A DNA stretch of 64,000 nt from DASSUW01 sp963759375 (GTDB taxonomy: Bacteria; Actinomycetota; Thermoleophilia; Solirubrobacterales; Solirubrobacteraceae), in NCBI GenBank assembly GCA_963759375.1, contig CAVWYY010000006.1:620001-684000 (forward strand), written 5' to 3'. The notes under the pieces were generated by a model that saw only the letters and a program-made list of their open reading frames with translations, searched no databases and was not told the DNA's origin. The position numbers and the translations under genes were made by a program. This document shows, piece after piece, positions 59,570 to 64,000 of this stretch; position 1 is the first letter of the stretch, and every line of letters begins with the position of its first letter.

Positions 59570-60348
59570 GCGGCCTCCGCCTCCGGATCGTCGGCCCACT
59601 CGGTAAGAGCCTCGGCGAGCTGGGCCGCGGTCGGGCGATCGCCCGGGTCAGGCGCGAGCGCGTGCTTCAACAGCGCGCCGACGGGGCCGGGGAGCGTCGC
59701 GGCGTTCGGGACGGACGGACTGGTGAGCAGTTGGCCGGCGAGCGCCTCGTGGAGGGAGGCCGCGAGTGCGAAGACGTCCGCCGGCGGGCCGACGGGGACC
59801 GCCGGGCGTCGCTGCTCGGGCGGCATGTAGGCCCACGTCCCCCCCGGCCGCGTCATGCGCGCCGCGGCCGCGACCGGAAGCGCCAGCTCGAAGTCGATCA
59901 GACGCGGCCGCACGTTGAGCACGATGTTCGACGGCTTGACGTCGAGATGGACCCAGCCGGTGGCGGCGATGTGAGCGAGTGCGCGGGCGATCGCGGCGCC
60001 CAGCGCCGCCACGAGCGGCACGGGCAGGTGCACGCGACCGATGACGGCGGCGCGCAGGTTCGGCCCCGGCACGTGCTCGAGCAGCAGGTGCGGGTGGGGA
60101 CCGGAGAGCACCGTGCTCAGATGGCGTGGCACGGCTGGGTGTGCCAGCCGCTGCAGCGCGCGACCCTCGTTCCGCAAGCGCAGCAGACAATGCGGGTCGT
60201 CGACGAGGTGCGGTCGCGGCACCTTGGCCACCGCACGGCGGCCGGCCGCCTCGACCAGGAACGCCTCGTGCGCCGTTCCGCCCGCCAGGCGGCGAACGAT
60301 CCGCCCCGACGCCAGGGCGTCTCCCGTGGTGAGCGTCCAGGACGACAT
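59470..60348 (-). CDS. Serine/threonine protein kinase
   Basis: 292 residues, soluble, a single kinase domain: start MSSWTLTTGDALASGRIVRR, a Gly loop with variant RLAGGTAHEAFLVE, Lys in RRAVAKVPRP, catalytic loop GWVHLDVKPSNIVL (Leu for Arg in HRD), metal-binding DFE in LIDFELALP, then APE-like YMPPEQRRP. The HRD Arg is absent, as in RD-minus kinases. The last 30 residues read antisense to the histidine kinase and look unlike the family, so the true end may be earlier. Substrate unknown. Confidence 0.83.
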   Translation of the reverse strand: MSSWTLTTGDALASGRIVRRLAGGTAHEAFLVEAAGRRAVAKVPRPHLVDDPHCLLRLRNEGRALQRLAHPAVPRHLSTVLSGPHPHLLLEHVPGPNLRAAVIGRVHLPVPLVAALGAAIARALAHIAATGWVHLDVKPSNIVLNVRPRLIDFELALPVAAAARMTRPGGTWAYMPPEQRRPAVPVGPPADVFALAASLHEALAGQLLTSPSVPNAATLPGPVGALLKHALAPDPGDRPTAAQLAEALTEWADDPEAEAAQPSRSGMVATTVVPAPGGLSTRRSPFIAAARS

Positions 60349-60359
60349 AGCACCGCCAC

Positions 60360-60500
60360 CTACGTCGCGCGGCGCGGGCGCGGCCGGCTGAGGGCCGCAA
60401 CACTGCCTCGCCGTCGGCGCAGGACGCCACCGATCGCCAGGCCCACGGCGTCGAGACCGACGAGGACGGCCAGCGCGCATGTCGAGAGCGTGCGGAGCAT
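60360..60500 (-). CDS. Possible small membrane protein, 46 aa
   Basis: MLRTLSTCALAVLVGLDAVG opens a short protein with one hydrophobic helix and a basic tail. It ends 11 bp before the kinase ATG on the same strand, so it could be cotranscribed. No family was recognised and no ribosome site stands out. Confidence 0.3.
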   Translation of the reverse strand: MLRTLSTCALAVLVGLDAVGLAIGGVLRRRRGSVAALSRPRPRRAT

Positions 60501-60545
60501 GCCTCGATGGTGATCGGGATTCGCGGGCGCTTCGTCGGCCTGCGG

Positions 60546-60580
60546 GCCGATCTTCGCCGTGCGCCGGCGGGCGCAGCCGC
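60546..60580. promoter_or_regulatory. Element related to the 37-bp palindrome elements, copy C
   Basis: Contains TGC-GCCGGCGGGC-GCA (60560-60575), a 16-bp palindrome with different ends, and upstream TCGGCC and CCGATCTTCGCCGT similar to copy B. It lies between the kinase unit (-) and the stomatin-like gene (+). More diverged than copies A and B. Confidence 0.35.
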
Positions 60581-60695
60581 GCTGGTCGTACTGCGCGCGG
60601 CCTACGCCGAAGAGCCCTCCCTCGGCCGACGACACGTGCGTTGCGGCGGACGACGATGACGCCCGGGGAGATCAGCCAACGAAAGAGGCACCGAC

Positions 60696-61481
60696 ATGAT
60701 CGTCGTCTACGTCCTTGTGGCACTAGCGCTCGCGGCTCTCGCGGGCGTGGCATTGGCGGTACGGATCATCAAGCAGTACGAGCGCGGCGTCCTCTTCCGT
60801 CTCGGCCGTGTGAAGGGCGACGCGCGAGGGCCGGGGGTGATCGCGTTCATCCCGTTCGTCGACCGTCTGCACCGCGTCACGCTGCGCATCGTCACGATGC
60901 CGATCCAGTCGCAGGGGATCATCACCCGCGACAACGTCAGCGTCGACGTGTCCGCCGTCGCGTATTACCGCGTTGCGGATCCGATCCGGTCTGTCGTCGC
61001 GATCGAGAACGTCTCCGCGGCGATCAACCAGATCGCCCAGACCACGCTCCGTGCCGTCGTCGGGCGCCACACGCTCGACGAGACGTTGTCGGAGACGGAG
61101 ACCATCAACCGGAACATCCGCGAGATCCTCGATGTCCAGACCGAGGATTGGGGCATCCAGGTCACGGTCGTCGAGCTGAAGGACATCCAGCTGCCCGAGG
61201 GCATGAAGCGCGCGATGGCCCGCCAGGCCGAGGCCGAGCGTGAGAAGCGCGCCAAGATCATCGCCGCCGAGGGCGAGGCGCTCGCCGCCGGCGAGCTGGC
61301 GAATGCGTCCGACGTGATGCTGGCCCACCCGCTCGCGCTGCAGCTGCGGAACCTCCAGTCGCTCGTCGAGATCGCCGTCGACAAGAACTCGACCGTCGTA
61401 TTCCCTGCGCCGCTGATGAGCACGATCCAGGAGCTCGGTGCCTTCGCGGCTCGCGAGACGGCAGCGGCCGCCTCGGCATAG
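60696..61481 (+). CDS. SPFH-domain slipin (stomatin-like) protein
   Basis: 261 residues: an N-terminal membrane helix (VYVLVALALAALAGVALAVR), the SPFH/band-7 domain (IIKQYERGVLFRLGRVKG, VTLRIVTMPIQSQGIITRDN) and a C-terminal helical region (MARQAEAEREKRAKIIAAEG). Stomatin-like proteins oligomerise at the membrane and are linked to membrane microdomains or proteolysis; the partner protease NfeD is not adjacent. AAAGAGG lies before the ATG. Confidence 0.9.
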   Translation: MIVVYVLVALALAALAGVALAVRIIKQYERGVLFRLGRVKGDARGPGVIAFIPFVDRLHRVTLRIVTMPIQSQGIITRDNVSVDVSAVAYYRVADPIRSVVAIENVSAAINQIAQTTLRAVVGRHTLDETLSETETINRNIREILDVQTEDWGIQVTVVELKDIQLPEGMKRAMARQAEAEREKRAKIIAAEGEALAAGELANASDVMLAHPLALQLRNLQSLVEIAVDKNSTVVFPAPLMSTIQELGAFAARETAAAASA

Positions 61482-61584
61482 AGTCGCTGGGCGTACACGA
61501 AACAGACGACTGCCGGCCGACGACAGCAGCGAGGCGGACGCGGACGATGGGTCGGTGCATTCAGCCCGACCTCGAGGAGACAAG

Positions 61585-62703
61585 ATGCGCTTCGGACGCC
61601 TATCCATCGCGAGCGCCGTGGCGGTGCTCGGCCTCAGCGTCACCGTCGCTGCGTGCGGCAGCGGAAACGACAACGGCACTGCCGGCGGGGGCGCGAGCAG
61701 CAGCGGCAAGAAGATCGCGCTGCTGCTGCCTGAGCACACCACGGCCCGCTACGAGACCCAGGATCGGCCGCACTTCGAGAGCATGGTCAAGAGCCTCTGC
61801 CCCACCTGCTCGGTCGTCTATGAGAACGCGAACCAGGACGCGAGCGAGCAGCAGTCGCAGGCGGAGTCGGTGTTGACGCAGGGGATCGACGCCATGGTGC
61901 TCGATCCCGTCGACGCTACGTCGGCCAGCACGATCGTGCGCATGGCCAAGGCGCAGAACGTGCCGGTGATCAGCTACGACCGGCTGATCTCGGGCGGGGA
62001 CCTCGCCGCGTACATCTCGTTCGACAACGAGCGGGTCGGAGCGCTCCAGGCCACGTCGCTCGAGAAGAAGCTGACGCAGGACGGCAGCCCCAAGGGCCCG
62101 ATCGTGATGATCAACGGCGATCCGACCGACAGCAACGCCCACCTGTTCAAGCAGGGTGCGACCAGCGTGTTCAGCCGTGACGGCGTGAAGATCGCCAAGT
62201 CCTACGACACTCCGGGTTACACGCCGGCGAACGCGCAGACGGAGATGCAGCAGGCGATCACCGCGCTGGGCAACGACGGATTCGCCGGCGTCTACGACGC
62301 CAACGACGGCATCGCGACCGGCGCGATCACAGCGATGAAGGACGCTGGCATCAACCCGGCGAGCCGGCCGACGACGGGTCAGGACGCTGAGCTCGACGGC
62401 ATCCAGCGGATCCTCGCGGGCCAGCAGTACATGACCGTCTACAAGTCGGTCAAGACCGAGGCGCAGGACGCCGCGCGTCTGGCCGTTCCGCTCGCCAAGG
62501 GGCAGCCGCTGCCGGCGAATCTCGTCAATCAGCACACGAAGAGCGGGTCGACGAGCGTGCCGTCCGTGATCCTGACGCCGGTGGCCGTCACCAAGGCGAA
62601 CGTCGCGTCCACGGTCATCAAGGACGGCTTCTGGACGCCGGCGCAGATCTGCACGCGGGCGTTCGCAAGCGCCTGCAAGGCGGCCGGGATTCCGGGGGCC
62701 TAG
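61585..62703 (+). CDS. Sugar ABC transporter substrate-binding lipoprotein (xylose-type)
   Basis: 372 residues with a lipobox (SVTVAACGSG) and the ribose/xylose periplasmic-binding fold: IALLLPEHTTARYETQDRPH, VLDPVDATSASTIVRMAKA, VPVISYDRLI, then PTTGQDAELDGIQRILAGQ. It resembles XylF. It would deliver a sugar, probably a pentose, to the ATPase and permease encoded next. GAGGAGA precedes ATG 61585. It is the first of at least three genes of an importer operon. Confidence 0.87.
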   Translation: MRFGRLSIASAVAVLGLSVTVAACGSGNDNGTAGGGASSSGKKIALLLPEHTTARYETQDRPHFESMVKSLCPTCSVVYENANQDASEQQSQAESVLTQGIDAMVLDPVDATSASTIVRMAKAQNVPVISYDRLISGGDLAAYISFDNERVGALQATSLEKKLTQDGSPKGPIVMINGDPTDSNAHLFKQGATSVFSRDGVKIAKSYDTPGYTPANAQTEMQQAITALGNDGFAGVYDANDGIATGAITAMKDAGINPASRPTTGQDAELDGIQRILAGQQYMTVYKSVKTEAQDAARLAVPLAKGQPLPANLVNQHTKSGSTSVPSVILTPVAVTKANVASTVIKDGFWTPAQICTRAFASACKAAGIPGA

Positions 62704-62705
62704 CC

Positions 62706-63491
62706 GTGCCCTCCCCTCTACTCGCCCTCAAGAACGTCAGCAAGCGGTTCGGCGCCGTCCAAGCGCTCGACGGTGTGGACTTCGAGATCTACCCCGGCGA
62801 GGTCGTGGGGCTCGTCGGCGACAACGGAGCCGGCAAGTCGACGCTCGTGAAGATCATCTCCGGCATCTTCGCGCCCGACCACGGTGAGATCTCGATGGAC
62901 GGGGTCCCGGTCACCGTTCGCACCCCCGAGGATGCGACCGAGCTCGGCATCGCGACCGTCTACCAGGATCTTGCGCTGGCGGACAACCTCGACGTCGTGG
63001 CCAACCTCTTCCTCGGCCAAGAGGAGCTGTCGAAGGGTCCGGCCAGGGCCACGTGGCAGATCGACGAGACCGCGATGGAACACCGCTCCCACGAGCTGCT
63101 CGAGCGGTTCGCGGTGACGATCCCGAGCGTGCGCACCGAGGTCGCGGCGCTCTCCGGCGGTCAACGCCAGCAGGTTGCCGTCGCCCGCTCGCTCCTCGGC
63201 GAGCCGAAGATCGTGCTGCTGGATGAGCCGACCGCGGCCCTCGGCGTCGCTCAGACGGCCCAGGTGCTCATGCTGATCAAGCAGCTGCGCGAACGCGGGC
63301 TCGGCGTGATGGTGATCAGCCACAACCTGGCTGACGTGTTCGAAGTCGCCGACCGCATCTTCGTGCTGCGCCTCGGCCGTCCGGCAGGAACCTTCGACGT
63401 CGCCGAGGCGACCCAGGACGAGGTCGTCGCGGCGATCACGGGCGCCCATCTGCGCCCGGACGACGGCGCCGAGCAAGGGGATCGAACATGA
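62706..63491 (+). CDS. Sugar ABC transporter ATP-binding protein, single domain
   Basis: 261 residues with Walker A GLVGDNGAGKSTLVKIISG, Q-loop TVYQDLALADNLDVV, signature AALSGGQRQQVAVARSLL, Walker B IVLLDEPTAAL and H-loop VMVISHNLADV. Classical XylG/RbsA proteins have two fused ATPase domains; this one has a single domain, as in FrcA-like systems. GTG start, 2 bp after the preceding stop. Its stop overlaps the permease ATG by 4 bp. Confidence 0.88.
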   Translation: MPSPLLALKNVSKRFGAVQALDGVDFEIYPGEVVGLVGDNGAGKSTLVKIISGIFAPDHGEISMDGVPVTVRTPEDATELGIATVYQDLALADNLDVVANLFLGQEELSKGPARATWQIDETAMEHRSHELLERFAVTIPSVRTEVAALSGGQRQQVAVARSLLGEPKIVLLDEPTAALGVAQTAQVLMLIKQLRERGLGVMVISHNLADVFEVADRIFVLRLGRPAGTFDVAEATQDEVVAAITGAHLRPDDGAEQGDRT

Positions 63492-64000
63492 GCACGCACA
63501 CCCACACGGCAACGGCCGGCCCTGAGCTTGGCCCGCGGCGCTCGCCGCTCGCCGCGGCGCGGCGCGTCTTTGGAGGCGATCTCGTCTCGGTGCGGGTCAT
63601 CTTCGCGATCGCGGTCATCTGGATCGTCTTCCAGGCAGAGAACGGCCGCTTCCTATCCGCGGTCAATCTCACCAACCTGGTGCTGCAGATCACGGCCACG
63701 GGACTGATCTCCGTGGGTGTGGTGTACGTCCTGCTGCTCGGGGAGATCGACCTGTCGGTCGGCGCGGTGAGCGGCGTGACGTCCGCGCTCATGGCGGTGC
63801 TCAACGTCCAGCACGGCTGGAACCCGTATCTGGCCATCGCCGCCGCGGTGGTGCTGGGCCTGGGGATCGGCCTGCTTCAGGGAGCGCTGTTCTCCTCGTT
63901 CGGCGTCCCGTCGTTCATCATCACGCTCGCAGGCCTGCTCGCGTGGCAGGGCCTCCAGCTGTACATCCTCGGTGACACCGGCAGCGTGAACGTGACCGAC
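63488..64000 (+). CDS. Sugar ABC transporter permease, 3' end missing
   Basis: The first 171 residues are visible. After a hydrophilic start (MSTHTHTATAGPELGPRRS) there are helices such as VIFAIAVIWIVFQAENG, LISVGVVYVLLLGEIDLSVG and YLAIAAAVVLGLGIGLLQGA. The GEIDLSVGAV motif is the signature of the ribose/xylose branched permease family. It is cut by the right edge of the window. It overlaps the ATPase gene by 4 bp. Confidence 0.88.
   Translation, partial: MSTHTHTATAGPELGPRRSPLAAARRVFGGDLVSVRVIFAIAVIWIVFQAENGRFLSAVNLTNLVLQITATGLISVGVVYVLLLGEIDLSVGAVSGVTSALMAVLNVQHGWNPYLAIAAAVVLGLGIGLLQGALFSSFGVPSFIITLAGLLAWQGLQLYILGDTGSVNVTD

Noticed and set aside
1..64000. tRNA, rRNA, CRISPR array, insertion sequence, phage integrase, origin of replication
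   Set aside because: Looked for by eye on both strands and none recognised. A dedicated scan (tRNAscan, Rfam, IS databases) could still find short or diverged elements.

Overview
The window looks like chromosomal DNA of a high-GC actinobacterium. The gene complement suggests Thermoleophilia, order Solirubrobacterales (Solirubrobacter/Conexibacter-like): very large LuxR-type ATPase regulators, histidine kinases carrying GAF modules, an ECF41 sigma factor, many alpha/beta hydrolases and MFS pumps, and small conserved hypotheticals of this lineage. That placement is inference from gene families and composition; I see no rRNA. I also recognise no tRNA, CRISPR array, insertion sequence or phage gene, so this reads as ordinary but regulation-rich chromosome with local gene decay.

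Layout. 1-12 kb: a LuxR-type ATPase regulator cut by the left edge, then enoyl-CoA hydratase, an MFS pump with an unusual soluble tail, a phosphoribosyltransferase, two hydrolases, a LOG-like protein, an ECF sigma factor and a DsbA-like/DUF5996 pair. Five promoters here share one 24-28 bp element. 12-27 kb: a triple-GAF histidine kinase, a leaderless binding protein, a frameshifted rmuC, an MMPL transporter divergent from an ANTAR regulator, a DUF2294 protein, small zinc-ribbon-type proteins, and a monooxygenase/response-regulator pair. 27-36 kb: a second LuxR-type ATPase regulator whose frame runs without a stop into a MacB-type ABC exporter, followed by two membrane-anchored hydrolases. 36-38 kb: an epimerase and its ECF41 sigma factor behind a textbook ECF41 promoter. 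38-51 kb: BrkB-family protein, MFS pump, zinc metallopeptidase, a secreted locus (beta-helix protein plus two proteins with a repeated, apparently undescribed domain), a phosphotransferase, VOC and SnoaL-like proteins, a cysteine-rich hexapeptide-repeat protein, a DHFR-like protein and a PhoX-like Tat protein. 51-60 kb: a signalling cluster of two GAF histidine kinases, three response regulators, a trypsin-like lipoprotein and two Ser/Thr kinase genes, one of them decayed. 60-64 kb: a stomatin-like protein and a sugar ABC importer whose permease is cut by the right edge.

How they fit together. Signal transduction dominates. Kinases and regulators are mostly unpaired, and several regulators sit beside likely targets: ANTAR protein beside a membrane gene with a foldable leader, ECF41 sigma beside its epimerase, NarL-type regulators near 16-bp TAC-N10-GTA palindromes. 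Several genes are altered by loss of a stop, a frameshift or a start codon (LuxR/ABC fusion, rmuC, the 21.6 kb membrane protein, the aminoglycoside-phosphotransferase-like gene, the kinase remnant). These need confirmation by reads before being treated as biology.
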